A program made the position numbers and the translations under genes. 64,000 nucleotides of DNA from Pelagihabitans sp963760375 (GTDB lineage: Bacteria; Bacteroidota; Bacteroidia; Flavobacteriales; Flavobacteriaceae). The DNA lies in NCBI GenBank assembly GCA_963760375.1, contig CAVXCS010000005.1:1178001-1242000 (forward strand), given 5' to 3'. Under the pieces are notes generated by a model. That model was not told the DNA's origin, did not search any database, and worked only from the letters and a program-made list of their open reading frames with translations. Shown here piece by piece: positions 54,866 to 64,000 of the stretch. Position 1 is the first letter of the stretch; the number at the start of each line of letters is the position of its first letter.

Positions 54866-56485
54866 ATGAAAAAACGGTACATAGCAATACTTTGCCTTCT
54901 TTCTTTTAATATTGGGTCATACGCCCAAACCGCCGAAGATTCCTTGGTTGTATTAAATAAGCTGAAGCAGCAAGTACAGGAAAAAGTACAGTCGCGGGCC
55001 AAAATGGCCCAGGTAATGGTCGATAAAATTTTCAGTTTTTCCGAGTTGGGCTTCCAAGAAGTGGAAACCTCTAAGTATGTTACTGAGATCCTAAAAAAGA
55101 ATGGGTTTGAAATAGAATATGGCATTGCCGGTGTCCCTACGGCTTGGTGGGCAAAATGGGGTTCCGGCAAACCTGTCATTGCCTTGGGCAGTGATATCGA
55201 TTGTATCCCTAAGGCGTCACAAAAACCGGGCGTCGCTTACCATGATCCCATTGTGGAGGGAGCCCCTGGCCATGGAGAAGGCCATAATTCGGGGATACCC
55301 CTGAACGTCATCTCGGCACTTTCCGTAAAGGAAATCATGGAAAAGGAAAAGATTCAAGGAACATTGATTATTTGGCCTGGCGTTGCAGAAGAACAATTGG
55401 GCACAAAGGCCTATTATACGAGGGATGGTTATTTTGACGATGTTGACCTTTGCATTTTCACCCATGTTTCCGATAATTTGAGTGTTTCCTACGGCCCCTC
55501 ATGGGGTACCGGTTTGATTTCGGTCGAATATACTTTTGATGGGGAATCAGCCCATTCCGCCATGGCACCGTGGCGGGGTCGCAGTGCTTCCGATGCAGTG
55601 GAATTGATGAACATAGGGTGGCAATACAGTCGGGAACACCTGCACCCATTGGGCAGATCACATTCGGTAATCACCAATGGCGGTGACCAACCCAATGTGG
55701 TGCCCTCCAAAGCTTCCATTTGGTATTACTTCAGGGAAATAACCTATCCTAAAATTATGGAAGTGTACGAAAGGGCAAATGAGATCGCCAATGGTGCGGC
55801 CTTGATGACCAGGACCAGTTTGACCAAGAGGGTATTGGGCAGTGCATGGCCAATGCATTTCAATAAGACCATGGCAGAAACCATGTATGGCAATATTGTA
55901 GCGGTAGGTTTGCCCCAGTGGAGCGAGGAGGATCAAATGCTCGCAAAAGCGGTGCAAAGGGAAGTAAAATCTCCCAAAGACACCACGGGCTTGGCAGTTA
56001 AATTAGATTCAATTGGACTTCCAGTGCTGGAACCCATCAGCGGAGGATCGGACGATATTGGAGATATTTCTTGGAAGGTTCCTACCATTACATTGCGTTA
56101 TCCTTCTAACATTCCCGGACTTCAAGGGCATCATTGGTCCAATTCCATAGCGATGGCCACGCCAATAGCTCATAAAGGTGTTGTTGCAGGGGCCAAGGTT
56201 GAAGCCATGACCCTGTTAGACTTGTTTTTGAAACCTGAACTGGTGCAGCAAGCTTGGGACTATTTTAAAACGGAACAAGCCTCCAAGCAAAAGTATATTC
56301 CAATGGTCTCGGACAGTGATTCACCGGCAATCTATCTCAATAAAGAGATCATGGATACCTACGCCCCGCGGTTGAAACCATTTTATTATGACGAAAAGAA
56401 ATACGACAGCTATTTGGAACAATTGGGAATCAGCTATCCCACTTTAATAAAAAAAGAATCAAATACCACGACCTCAGGTAATTAG
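54866..56485 (+). CDS. M20 family amidohydrolase (AbgB-like)
   Basis: 539 aa, signal peptide ending SYAQ. The M20D pattern is present: FSFSELGFQEVETSKYVTEI, VIALGSDIDCIPKASQKPGV, APGHGEGHNSGIPLNVISAL (metal ligands), IIWPGVAEEQLGTKAYY (catalytic Glu-Glu), and ending near ISGGSDDIGDISWKVPT. Similar to aminobenzoyl-glutamate utilisation protein B. Likely cleaves acyl or peptide bonds of N-acyl amino acids or dipeptides in the periplasm. Directly upstream of a VIT-family gene with a 28-bp gap, maybe same transcript. Confidence 0.9.
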   Translation: MKKRYIAILCLLSFNIGSYAQTAEDSLVVLNKLKQQVQEKVQSRAKMAQVMVDKIFSFSELGFQEVETSKYVTEILKKNGFEIEYGIAGVPTAWWAKWGSGKPVIALGSDIDCIPKASQKPGVAYHDPIVEGAPGHGEGHNSGIPLNVISALSVKEIMEKEKIQGTLIIWPGVAEEQLGTKAYYTRDGYFDDVDLCIFTHVSDNLSVSYGPSWGTGLISVEYTFDGESAHSAMAPWRGRSASDAVELMNIGWQYSREHLHPLGRSHSVITNGGDQPNVVPSKASIWYYFREITYPKIMEVYERANEIANGAALMTRTSLTKRVLGSAWPMHFNKTMAETMYGNIVAVGLPQWSEEDQMLAKAVQREVKSPKDTTGLAVKLDSIGLPVLEPISGGSDDIGDISWKVPTITLRYPSNIPGLQGHHWSNSIAMATPIAHKGVVAGAKVEAMTLLDLFLKPELVQQAWDYFKTEQASKQKYIPMVSDSDSPAIYLNKEIMDTYAPRLKPFYYDEKKYDSYLEQLGISYPTLIKKESNTTTSGN

Positions 56486-56513
56486 TTAAACGGTCGTTGA
56501 ATTTTTCGTTCCC

Positions 56514-57209
56514 ATGGAAATCAAAGGTGAGAAACATTATTTAATGCGCAGTGGCTGGCTCAGGGCCGCCATTTTAGGGGCCAATGATGGCATCTTATCC
56601 ACGGCGAGTATCATTATAGGGGTAGCGGCAGCCTCGGATGTTCGGGAACCAATCGTTCTTGCGGGCGTGGCCGGTCTGGTGGCCGGTGCCTTATCCATGG
56701 CAGCAGGAGAATATGTTTCGGTAAGTTCCCAGACCGATATTGAAAATGCCGATCGTAACAGGGAAATTGCTGAATTGGCCGAGACGCCTGAGGCTGAATT
56801 GCAGGAACTTGCCATGATTTATGAAAAAAGGGGCCTGGAACAAAAATTGGCATTAGAGGTTGCCGTACAGTTGACCGCGCACAATGCGCTGGAAGCACAC
56901 CTCAGGGATGAATTGGGCATCAATGAAATGACCCGCGCGAAACCGCTGACTGCCGCAGTGGCATCTGGTGCCGCATTTATTTTTGGCGGTATCTTACCTG
57001 TAGTCGCTGCTATACTGATACCTGTACCAAAAATGATCTATTTGCAGTATGCCCTTGCCATGCTGTTTTTGATCATTTTGGGCACGGTGGCGGCCAAGGC
57101 TGGAGGGTCCAATATCACCAAAGCGGTGATCAGGATCACTTTTTGGGGTACCGTGGCAATGGGCGTTACCGCTTATATCGGCCACCTGTTCGATGTGAAC
57201 ATGGCATAA
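56514..57209 (+). CDS. VIT/CCC1 family metal transporter
   Basis: 231 aa. GWLRAAILGANDGILSTASI begins TM1 of the vacuolar iron transporter family, followed by GVAGLVAGALSMAAGEYVSV with the conserved Met/Glu. The hydrophilic middle (residues 80-135) carries the helical metal-binding region, and three more helices follow. Likely exports or sequesters Fe2+/Mn2+. Not Fe-regulated by any visible Fur-like box. Confidence 0.88.
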   Translation: MEIKGEKHYLMRSGWLRAAILGANDGILSTASIIIGVAAASDVREPIVLAGVAGLVAGALSMAAGEYVSVSSQTDIENADRNREIAELAETPEAELQELAMIYEKRGLEQKLALEVAVQLTAHNALEAHLRDELGINEMTRAKPLTAAVASGAAFIFGGILPVVAAILIPVPKMIYLQYALAMLFLIILGTVAAKAGGSNITKAVIRITFWGTVAMGVTAYIGHLFDVNMA

Positions 57210-57302
57210 TATTGAAAACACAAACCAAGTATTGTAATAGACCCGCTCATAAAAATTTCAGTACTTGGGCGGTTGTAAGGGAATTTCAATCAAATTTGAA
57301 TT

Positions 57303-58046
57303 ATGATCGGGTTTTTTCGAAAAATGAGGCAGCGCTTGCTCAATGAAAATAAGGTAACCCGCTACGCTGCCTATGCCCTTGGTGAAATTTTGCTGGTAGT
57401 CATCGGCATCTTGATCGCCCTCAATATCAACAATTGGAACGAGGCCAAAAGAGATCGAATCATTGAGCAATCTTATCTCCTAAACCTACGGGAAGATTTG
57501 GAGGCAGACATTAAATGGATAAAACGCTATGTCAATGATCGTTATGATGCCAAATTAAGTGCCCTGAACAAAGGAAAGGCCTATTATCAAGGAAATTATG
57601 TCATTGGGGACACGCTATCATTTTTAAACGAACTGGGGTACGGCAGTGTTTTTGGGAATATTGTTTGGGCCTTTAAAAAAACCACCTATGATGAACTGGT
57701 GAATACCGGAAATTTCAGAAAAATTCAAAACGACTCGCTCCGCCAAGCGGTGTTGGATTATTATTGGCTCATAAACCGCACCTACGAAAGTACGGCCGAT
57801 GATCAAACCGGTTATATCACATTTATCAATTCCCGGGCACCCTTTGATAGAAACAACCCTGAGCGTATTGAGCTATTTGATCAACAACTACTATTAAAAA
57901 GTATAAAGTCAGAGGAATATTACCGCCTCGTTAATCTTGAAATCACGTTGGCCCGCAGAATATTTGGATTCGGCAATGGTATTATTGAACAAGCCCAATG
58001 GTTGATCGATCTTATTGACGAAGAGATGAAGAAAACAAGGAAATAA
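57303..58046 (+). CDS. DUF6090 family membrane protein, isolated copy
   Basis: 247 aa, IGFFRKMRQRLLNENKVTRY at the start, the Gly-Glu-Ile and membrane helix as in other copies (GEILLVVIGILIALNINNWN), then the core LNLREDLEADIKWIKRYVND and KTTYDELVNTGNFRKIQNDS. Intact, on the opposite strand from the cluster at 23-34 kb, 20 kb away. Downstream of VIT with a 93-bp gap. Confidence 0.85.
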   Translation: MIGFFRKMRQRLLNENKVTRYAAYALGEILLVVIGILIALNINNWNEAKRDRIIEQSYLLNLREDLEADIKWIKRYVNDRYDAKLSALNKGKAYYQGNYVIGDTLSFLNELGYGSVFGNIVWAFKKTTYDELVNTGNFRKIQNDSLRQAVLDYYWLINRTYESTADDQTGYITFINSRAPFDRNNPERIELFDQQLLLKSIKSEEYYRLVNLEITLARRIFGFGNGIIEQAQWLIDLIDEEMKKTRK

Positions 58047-58237
58047 TCATTTTTGGGATTGATAACCTGTCGACAACATTCCATTATCAATAAGCTTTTT
58101 GATGCTATTTTGACGGATATTTCCAACGCCTCCAAAAGACAGGTTTATTCAAACCAAGGAGTAAACGAAACATCATGCAGAAATGCCATGAATATTTTTT
58201 ACCTTGAAAGGAAATATGAATCAACGACCCATACCCG

Positions 58238-60130
58238 ATGAAAAAACAACTGCTCTTTCTCTTTTTAACCACATTGCCCTTTTTCTTGGGCGCGCAGACC
58301 ATGACCGCCGAAAAACTCTGGCAGTTGAACCGCATTTCGGGAGTTGGACTTTCAACTGACGGCCAAGCGGTAATCTATTCCAGTCGGACGTACGATCTTG
58401 ATGCCAATTCGAGCTCGGCAAAAACCTACCAAATTCCTTTGAAAGGGGGAGCGGCTTCAGAATTAAGCGATTTGGCGACGCTTTACAATGACCCGAAGAT
58501 AGGTCCTTCCGACAGGTATAAGATCATTACCGAATCGGTCAAGGTGAGGCCCGTTACCGGCAAAGACCATTACCCAAAACTCGTCAAATCGGAGGTGTAC
58601 ATCTATGAAAGCCTGAACTATCGCCATTGGGATACTTGGGAAGACGGTTCCTACAACCATATCTTCCTGAAAGACCTTAATGTAGATTCAGCCAAACCCA
58701 TCGACCTAATGGAAGGAGAACCCTATCATTGTCCGTTAATGCCTTTCGGCGGTTCGGAAGATTATGTATGGAACACCGAAGGCACCCAGGTCGTGTACGT
58801 TGCGTTGAAGCAAGTCGGGAACGAATACGCCACAAGCACCAATACAGACCTATACGCCTATGACTTGGAAACAAAGGTCACGGTCAATTTAACGGAAGAA
58901 AATAAGGGTTACGATACACAGCCTTCTTTTTCCAAAGAGGGCACCTTGGCCTGGCTGCAAATGGACGAGCCGGGCTACGAGTCGGACAAGAACGATATAG
59001 TAATGCTTAAAGGTGATAAGCAAACCAACCTCACCGAACACTGGGACGGCACTGTAAATGCGTTTAGTTGGAGCAACGATGGAAAAAAAATCTACTTTAT
59101 TGCCCCCATTTCGGGCACCATCCAGCTGTTTGAACTGACACTGCCCAAGAAGGGATTGGCCGATATCCGTCAAATCACCGATGGCCAGTGGGACGTAACC
59201 AGTATGGTGGGCCAATCGGGCAATACCATGGCCGTTACCCGGACCGATATGAACCATGCTGCCGAAATCTATACTGTAGACCTTAAAAATGGGGACATGG
59301 TGCAGTTGACCCATGCCAACGACGAAGTGTATGCGAGCCTCAAGATGGGAAAAGTTGAAAAAAGAATGGTGCCTACCACCGATGGGAAGGAATTGCTCAG
59401 TTGGGTTATTTATCCCCCGGATTTCGATCCTTCGAAAAAGTATCCCACCTTGCTGTATTGCCAGGGCGGCCCTCAATCGGCCTTGACCCAATTTTATTCC
59501 TATCGATGGAATTTTCAACTGATGGCGGCCCAGGGTTATATAGTAGTGGCACCCAACAGACGGGGGATGCCAGGCCATGGGGTAGCATGGAACGAACAGA
59601 TCAGTGGCGATTGGGGCGGACAAAACATAAAGGATTATCTGGTCGCTATCGATGCCGTGGCACAAGAGCCTTTCGTGGATAAAAATCGTTTGGGTTGCGT
59701 GGGCGCGAGCTATGGGGGCTACTCGGTATTTTATTTGGCAGGGGTGCACGACCATCGGTTCAAATCGTTTGTGGCCCATGATGGTATTTTCAATACCATA
59801 AGTATGTACGGCACCACAGAAGAATTGTTTTTTGTGAACAAGGATTTGGGCGGCCCTTACTGGCAACAACCGACACCGAAGGCATATACCAATTTCAATC
59901 CCATCAACCAGGTCAACCAGTGGGACACGCCCATTTTGATCATTCAGGGCGGCAAAGATTATCGCGTTCCGATAGGGCAGGGGTTGGAGGCCTTTCAGGC
60001 AGCCCAGTTAAAGGGCCTCAAGAGCAAGCTGCTCTATTTTCCCGATGAGAACCACTGGATTTTGAGTGCCCAAAACGCCATCATATGGCAAAACGAATTT
60101 TTTAAATGGTTGAACGAAACATTGGATTGA
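58238..60130 (+). CDS. S9 family prolyl oligopeptidase-type peptidase
   Basis: 630 aa, signal peptide ending LGAQ. N-terminal beta-propeller (40-370, with YASLKMGKVEKRM) and C-terminal alpha/beta-hydrolase. Catalytic Ser491 in GASYGGYS, Asp in ILIIQGGKDYRVPI and His in DENHWIL complete the triad. The FNPINQVNQWDTP sequence precedes the Asp. Dipeptidyl- or oligo-peptidase in the periplasm. Followed by an S10 peptidase. Confidence 0.93.
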   Translation: MKKQLLFLFLTTLPFFLGAQTMTAEKLWQLNRISGVGLSTDGQAVIYSSRTYDLDANSSSAKTYQIPLKGGAASELSDLATLYNDPKIGPSDRYKIITESVKVRPVTGKDHYPKLVKSEVYIYESLNYRHWDTWEDGSYNHIFLKDLNVDSAKPIDLMEGEPYHCPLMPFGGSEDYVWNTEGTQVVYVALKQVGNEYATSTNTDLYAYDLETKVTVNLTEENKGYDTQPSFSKEGTLAWLQMDEPGYESDKNDIVMLKGDKQTNLTEHWDGTVNAFSWSNDGKKIYFIAPISGTIQLFELTLPKKGLADIRQITDGQWDVTSMVGQSGNTMAVTRTDMNHAAEIYTVDLKNGDMVQLTHANDEVYASLKMGKVEKRMVPTTDGKELLSWVIYPPDFDPSKKYPTLLYCQGGPQSALTQFYSYRWNFQLMAAQGYIVVAPNRRGMPGHGVAWNEQISGDWGGQNIKDYLVAIDAVAQEPFVDKNRLGCVGASYGGYSVFYLAGVHDHRFKSFVAHDGIFNTISMYGTTEELFFVNKDLGGPYWQQPTPKAYTNFNPINQVNQWDTPILIIQGGKDYRVPIGQGLEAFQAAQLKGLKSKLLYFPDENHWILSAQNAIIWQNEFFKWLNETLD

Positions 60131-60215
60131 GCCCTTCAATCGGTAACGCAATAGGTTGTCCTTGACAAATAAACAATTTCAGATCACAAACAGCTCATCA
60201 ATTCTAAAGATACAT

Positions 60216-61718
60216 ATGATAAAAAAGGTACTTTTTGCAATGCTATTGTTAGGCTCCGCCACCACCCCTGCCCAGGAGAACAAGGAAGAACCAAAACCGA
60301 TACCCGAACCTCAGTCATTCGTGACCAACCATCAGATCGGCAATGGCGGTAAAATAATTCGCTATAAAGCCACGGCCTCCGAAACCTATTTAAAGGGCAA
60401 ATCCGATGAGCCTGAAGCTTCCATCTGGACGGTTGCCTATACCCAAGAGGGTTTGACCGATCTGACAAAGCGTCCCGTTACTTTTGTTTTTAACGGTGGC
60501 CCGGGATCAGCTTCGGTCTGGTTGCACATGGGCCTGCTCGGTCCGGAACTGGTAAAGGTCGATTCCGAGGCGAAAAAAGACGATGGGGCGGCACCCTATA
60601 AAACGGCACCCAATACCCACGGCATATTCGATTTGACCGACCTGGTCTTTATCGATCCCGTTGGAACCGGGTACAGCAGGGTCATCGGCAAAGGGAAGGT
60701 GGAGAACTATTGGGGCCTTGTGGAGGACGCTTCTTCCATAGCACAGTTCATGCGACAATGGATCACCGATAACAATCGCTGGATGTCGCCGAAATATATT
60801 GCCGGAGAAAGTTTCGGGACCACAAGGGCCGCAGCAGTGGCCCATACACTGGAAGAAGGAGGCCAGAACATGGCCTTGAACGGGCTCATCCTAATATCAC
60901 AGGCACTCGACTATGCGGGATCCACCTCGGAGAACGATAATATCACCTCCTTTCTTACCTATTTGCCGAGTATGGCCGCCACGGCATGGTACCACAAGAA
61001 GGCGGGCCAAGGAAAATCACTGGAAGCCTTTGTGGAAGAATGCCGACAATTTACCTATGATGTATACGCACCTGCCTTATATCGTGGAAGTTTGCTGAAA
61101 CGGCAAGAAAAAGAACAGCTTGCCGAAAAATTGTCTTACTTCACGGGCTTGTCTGAAGCCTATATTTTACAGTCGGATCTGCGGATTTTGGTGCCCCGGT
61201 TCCAAAAACAGCTGTTGGCCGATCAAGGGCTGGCCGTAGGGCGGTTGGATGGACGTTTTATGGGAGATGAAATCGATAAGGTGTCTGAAGCGCCCCATTT
61301 GGGCGATGCCTCCGATTATCAAATAAGCGCAGCCTTTACGGCGGCCTTGAATTATTACTATGCTTCCAAATTGGGGGTGAAGATCGACAGGCCCTATATC
61401 ACCTCCAATGAGGAATTGGGCGGGAAATGGCGATGGCGCCCGGTGCCCGACGGTAAATACTGGGAACCTTCAGCGGTCAACGTGGCACGTCAGCTCGGGG
61501 AGACCATGCGGAGAAATACCCAAATGAAGGTGATGGTCGCCGCAGGATATTACGACTTGATCTGTCCCTTTTTCGATACCGAATATACCTTTTCCAGAAA
61601 TGGGATTGCCACGGAACGGGTAAAGACCGTTTATTTTGAAGCCGGGCATATGATGTACATCCACGAACCCGATTATCTTAAGTTGATGTTGGATATCCGT
61701 GGTTTCTTGACGGAGTGA
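60216..61718 (+). CDS. S10 family serine carboxypeptidase-like protein
   Basis: 500 aa from ATG 60216, giving a signal peptide (IKKVLFAMLLLGSATTPAQ); the longer frame from 60156 has no signal at its start. RPVTFVFNGGPGSASVWLHM is the oxyanion motif, catalytic Ser199 in GESFGTTRAA, the Asp in YYDLICPFF and His in EAGHMMYIHEP. Bacterial S10-type proteins like this remove C-terminal residues from peptides. Together with the S9 gene just upstream it forms a peptide-degradation pair. Confidence 0.9.
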   Translation: MIKKVLFAMLLLGSATTPAQENKEEPKPIPEPQSFVTNHQIGNGGKIIRYKATASETYLKGKSDEPEASIWTVAYTQEGLTDLTKRPVTFVFNGGPGSASVWLHMGLLGPELVKVDSEAKKDDGAAPYKTAPNTHGIFDLTDLVFIDPVGTGYSRVIGKGKVENYWGLVEDASSIAQFMRQWITDNNRWMSPKYIAGESFGTTRAAAVAHTLEEGGQNMALNGLILISQALDYAGSTSENDNITSFLTYLPSMAATAWYHKKAGQGKSLEAFVEECRQFTYDVYAPALYRGSLLKRQEKEQLAEKLSYFTGLSEAYILQSDLRILVPRFQKQLLADQGLAVGRLDGRFMGDEIDKVSEAPHLGDASDYQISAAFTAALNYYYASKLGVKIDRPYITSNEELGGKWRWRPVPDGKYWEPSAVNVARQLGETMRRNTQMKVMVAAGYYDLICPFFDTEYTFSRNGIATERVKTVYFEAGHMMYIHEPDYLKLMLDIRGFLTE

Positions 61719-61833
61719 ATAGTGCCACGAAAACTAGGACCGGTTGCCCCAGAGTAAATCAAATAAATAATAAGGCCTAATTCATCATTGGGGAAGCAAT
61801 TTAATACCAATATCCCATTTAAAAATCCATCGA

Positions 61834-62775
61834 ATGAAAGTTAAAGTATGCGTGGTTCAGGACAGTCCGGTTTTCTTCGACAAAGAGAAGACCATCGAAA
61901 AATTGGAACAACTCACCAAAAAATATGCTGCACAAGGCTGTGATTTGATCGTTTTTCCGGAATCGTTCATTCCCGGATACCCCAGGGGATTTTCTTTTGG
62001 GGCAAAAATCGGCAGTAGGACCGATACGGGAAGGAAGCTTTATGCCGAATACCGACGCAATAGCATTGACCTGGAAAGTGATGATTTGAAAAGACTTGAA
62101 AAGCTGGCCCATTCCGAAAAGGTCTATTTGGTCATCGGGATTACCGAAAAGCAGCACATAAATGGGAGTTTATACTGTTCCATGATCTATATTTCCCCCA
62201 GCGATGGGCTGATGGGGGTACATCGAAAAATAAAGCCCACGGGAACCGAAAGGATCGTTTGGGGGGAAGCGGACGGGGCCTCGTTGGTGACCTTTCAAAC
62301 TAAGATCGGCAAACTGGGCGGACTCATCTGCTGGGAAAACTATATGCCCTTGGCACGCATGGCCATGTACCAAAAAGGGGTCGAAATTTATATTGCGCCC
62401 ACGGCCGATGCCAGGGAAGCTTGGACGGCTACCATGCAACACATCGCTCTGGAAGGCAGGTGTTTTGTACTGGGCTGTAATCAGTATTTTACCAAGTCGA
62501 TGGTTCCCGAACCTTACAGGTCTTTGGTGCAGGATGAACCCGAAACGATGTGCCGGGGCGGAAGTGTCATCGTTTCACCTTTGGGCAAAATCATAGCGGG
62601 ACCCTTATTTGATAAGGCAGGTGCATTGATCGCGGAACTTGATCTGGAGGAGATCGATCTAAGCAAACTTGATTTTGATGTCATCGGTCATTATGCAAGA
62701 AACGATATTTTCCAATTCAAGGTGCCCGACCAGCCCGAAATGGGCCTTGAAAATACAAAGCATAAAAAAATGTAG
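61834..62775 (+). CDS. Nitrilase / carbon-nitrogen hydrolase
   Basis: 313 aa. Catalytic triad Glu43 (VFPESFIPGYPRG), Lys132 (VHRKIKPTGTERIVWGEADG) and Cys166 (LICWENYMPLARM), with the spacing of the nitrilase branch proper (branch 1). Other signatures are IAPTADAREAW and RGGSVIVSPLGKIIAGPL. Cytoplasmic. Converts nitriles to carboxylic acids and ammonia; natural substrate unknown. No linked amidase or nitrile hydratase genes. Confidence 0.9.
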   Translation: MKVKVCVVQDSPVFFDKEKTIEKLEQLTKKYAAQGCDLIVFPESFIPGYPRGFSFGAKIGSRTDTGRKLYAEYRRNSIDLESDDLKRLEKLAHSEKVYLVIGITEKQHINGSLYCSMIYISPSDGLMGVHRKIKPTGTERIVWGEADGASLVTFQTKIGKLGGLICWENYMPLARMAMYQKGVEIYIAPTADAREAWTATMQHIALEGRCFVLGCNQYFTKSMVPEPYRSLVQDEPETMCRGGSVIVSPLGKIIAGPLFDKAGALIAELDLEEIDLSKLDFDVIGHYARNDIFQFKVPDQPEMGLENTKHKKM

Positions 62776-62849
62776 GTTCGGAAGTTAGGCCTTCCCATTT
62801 TGACATGGTTTGAAATACATCGGCAAGTCGGGTTATTTACTTACCAAAG

Positions 62850-64000
62850 TCAAAACCGATAATCCAAGCTCAATAGAAAATACCTTGGCAATAGTCTGTA
62901 AGATGCTCTATAACTGCCCGTATCGCTAATGTTCAGTGTTGAAAAAGTATCGTTGTTGAACAAATTGCTACAGACAAGTTTGAGCTTAAGTTTGTTTTTA
63001 AGAATGTCGTATCGCGCATTCAGATCCGAGAAAAAGGTTGAATTATCTCCGGCTAAGTCTCCGAAGAAATACCGCTCATTTTCAATTTCAACACTTATTT
63101 TTTCTGAAAGGCTAAAGTCGAGATCAAAAAATGAATAATTGTTGGTATTTCGGTTTTTCTGGGACACCGTTACCACCGATTCAGACCAGGTGGTACCGAT
63201 ATGAAAATCGATAAAACCATTGAAAGCGGAGCGTAATTCCCCTCCGTAACTATATGTTTTTGAGCTCACGGGGCGAAGACTCGAAGTATTGACGATGTTC
63301 TGCAACGCGTTGCTTGAATAGGAGAGGTTGATTTTAAAGTTTGAGGAAATCTTTTCGATGAATTTGTCGGTGCTCAGATCAAAGGAGTAGAATTCCCTGT
63401 CTTTCAATTTTATCGGGCTGTACAGTACATAGTTGGACTGAACAATATTATTGCTTGAAATGTAATCGTAGTCTTTGTTATATAAGAAAGAGCTATGGAC
63501 CAAAAATGAATCACTCCAATTACCCATTACGTAGTTCGTTAAAAAGATACTGCCACGGAACTGTTCAAAAGCGCCAAAACCCCTTTTGAAATTCCTATAG
63601 TTGCTTAAGAGATAACCCTGATACAGTTGTTCGAAAGGAAGATTTACCGTGCTGTACTTATAAGAGGACAAAATCCTATTTTTTTTATTGATTTGCCATG
63701 ACAGCCCCAGACTGGGGATTGCGTTTATCGGGTTTGTTTTATCGGTGGTGTTCTCATTGTTGACACTGACCTGATATTTGTGCAATTCCAGTCCTGATCT
63801 GAATGACACGCTTTTTAAGGAATACTTGTATTGGGCCTTCAGATAAAGATCCGTTAAATCGTATGTCAGGCGATTCTTGAAGCCGTTGCCCGCATCATAC
63901 CTATTGTTCAAGCTATCCGAAAAAATCAGATCACCGGTCAATCGATTTCTTTTTTGGGCAATACCCGCCCTTAGGGTTAAGTTGTTTTTTTGCGTATTGA
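62850..64000 (-). CDS. Outer-membrane beta-barrel protein, 5' end outside window
   Basis: At least 382 codons open from the right edge to 62850. Amphipathic beta-strands throughout (YLKAQYKYSLKSVSFRSGLE, RNFKRGFGAFEQFRGSIFLT, FINFSLSEKISVEIENERY-like) and the last strand ends LLSLDYRF with a terminal aromatic residue. Looks like the C-terminal half of a TonB-receptor-type barrel (OMP_b-brl_3 group). The plug region and start are beyond 64000. Confidence 0.75.
   Translation of the reverse strand, partial: NTQKNNLTLRAGIAQKRNRLTGDLIFSDSLNNRYDAGNGFKNRLTYDLTDLYLKAQYKYSLKSVSFRSGLELHKYQVSVNNENTTDKTNPINAIPSLGLSWQINKKNRILSSYKYSTVNLPFEQLYQGYLLSNYRNFKRGFGAFEQFRGSIFLTNYVMGNWSDSFLVHSSFLYNKDYDYISSNNIVQSNYVLYSPIKLKDREFYSFDLSTDKFIEKISSNFKINLSYSSNALQNIVNTSSLRPVSSKTYSYGGELRSAFNGFIDFHIGTTWSESVVTVSQKNRNTNNYSFFDLDFSLSEKISVEIENERYFFGDLAGDNSTFFSDLNARYDILKNKLKLKLVCSNLFNNDTFSTLNISDTGSYRASYRLLPRYFLLSLDYRF

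Noticed and set aside
58889..59869. 326-codon minus-strand open frame antisense to the S9 peptidase gene
   Set aside because: The plus-strand frame has complete catalytic motifs; the antisense product has no recognisable domain.

Overview
The window looks like chromosomal DNA of a marine-type member of the Flavobacteriaceae (Bacteroidota). The evidence is the gene repertoire: TonB-dependent receptor plus DUF4249 modules, many DUF6090 proteins, an M1 peptidase, S9/S10 peptidases, a PorT-like barrel and a GldL-like membrane protein. Promoters of the Bacteroidota type (TTG ... TAnnTTTG) and the lack of obvious Shine-Dalgarno sequences agree. The genus cannot be fixed from the sequence alone. I saw no rRNA, tRNA, CRISPR array or prophage.

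Layout. 1-10 kb is mostly housekeeping: an NhaC antiporter (cut by the window edge), a methionine gamma-lyase-type enzyme divergent from an Lrp/AsnC regulator, dihydrolipoyl dehydrogenase, a CDGSH Fe-S protein, a membrane acyltransferase, a flavin reductase, tilS and dsbD. From 6.6 to 15.4 kb three genes (tilS, a penicillin acylase, a TonB-dependent receptor) carry single-base indels. The receptor module (receptor, DUF4249, MG2-type protein) ends at about 17,985, where the MG2-type gene runs abruptly into the middle of a yifB/comM gene. That join is either a deletion or an assembly misjoin.

19.3-24.9 kb is a mosaic accessory region. It holds a REP-associated tyrosine transposase (RAYT), at least six REP-like hairpins, two diverged fragments of a second yifB fused to REPs, a recurring separator repeat, and a string of minus-strand genes (MscS channel, lipoprotein, cupin, DUF6090, DoxX). 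26.5-34.2 kb is dominated by DUF6090 membrane proteins: four intact genes, two pseudogenes and two orphan 5'-end fragments, with further copies or fragments at 23.2-24.2, 26.5 and 57.3 kb. Their first ~45 codons are nearly identical while the rest is variable. This is the most unusual structure in the window together with the REP/yifB mosaic.

34-64 kb is better preserved: an M1 aminopeptidase; a cluster of two consecutive CotH-type kinase-fold proteins with a secreted beta-rich protein; a Tat-signal aminotransferase; an Nramp-family transporter lacking the canonical metal ligands; a cysE-cysM operon; gamma-glutamyltransferase; an OmpR-type two-component system; outer-membrane barrels; an M20 amidohydrolase; a VIT/CCC1 transporter; S9 and S10 peptidases; a nitrilase; and a barrel gene running off the right edge. 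Two small membrane-protein genes (46 and 30 codons) are proposed in gaps. Peptide uptake and degradation (S9, S10, M1, M20, GGT, TonB receptor) and sulfur amino-acid metabolism (CysE, CysM, methionine lyase, GGT) are the recurrent themes.
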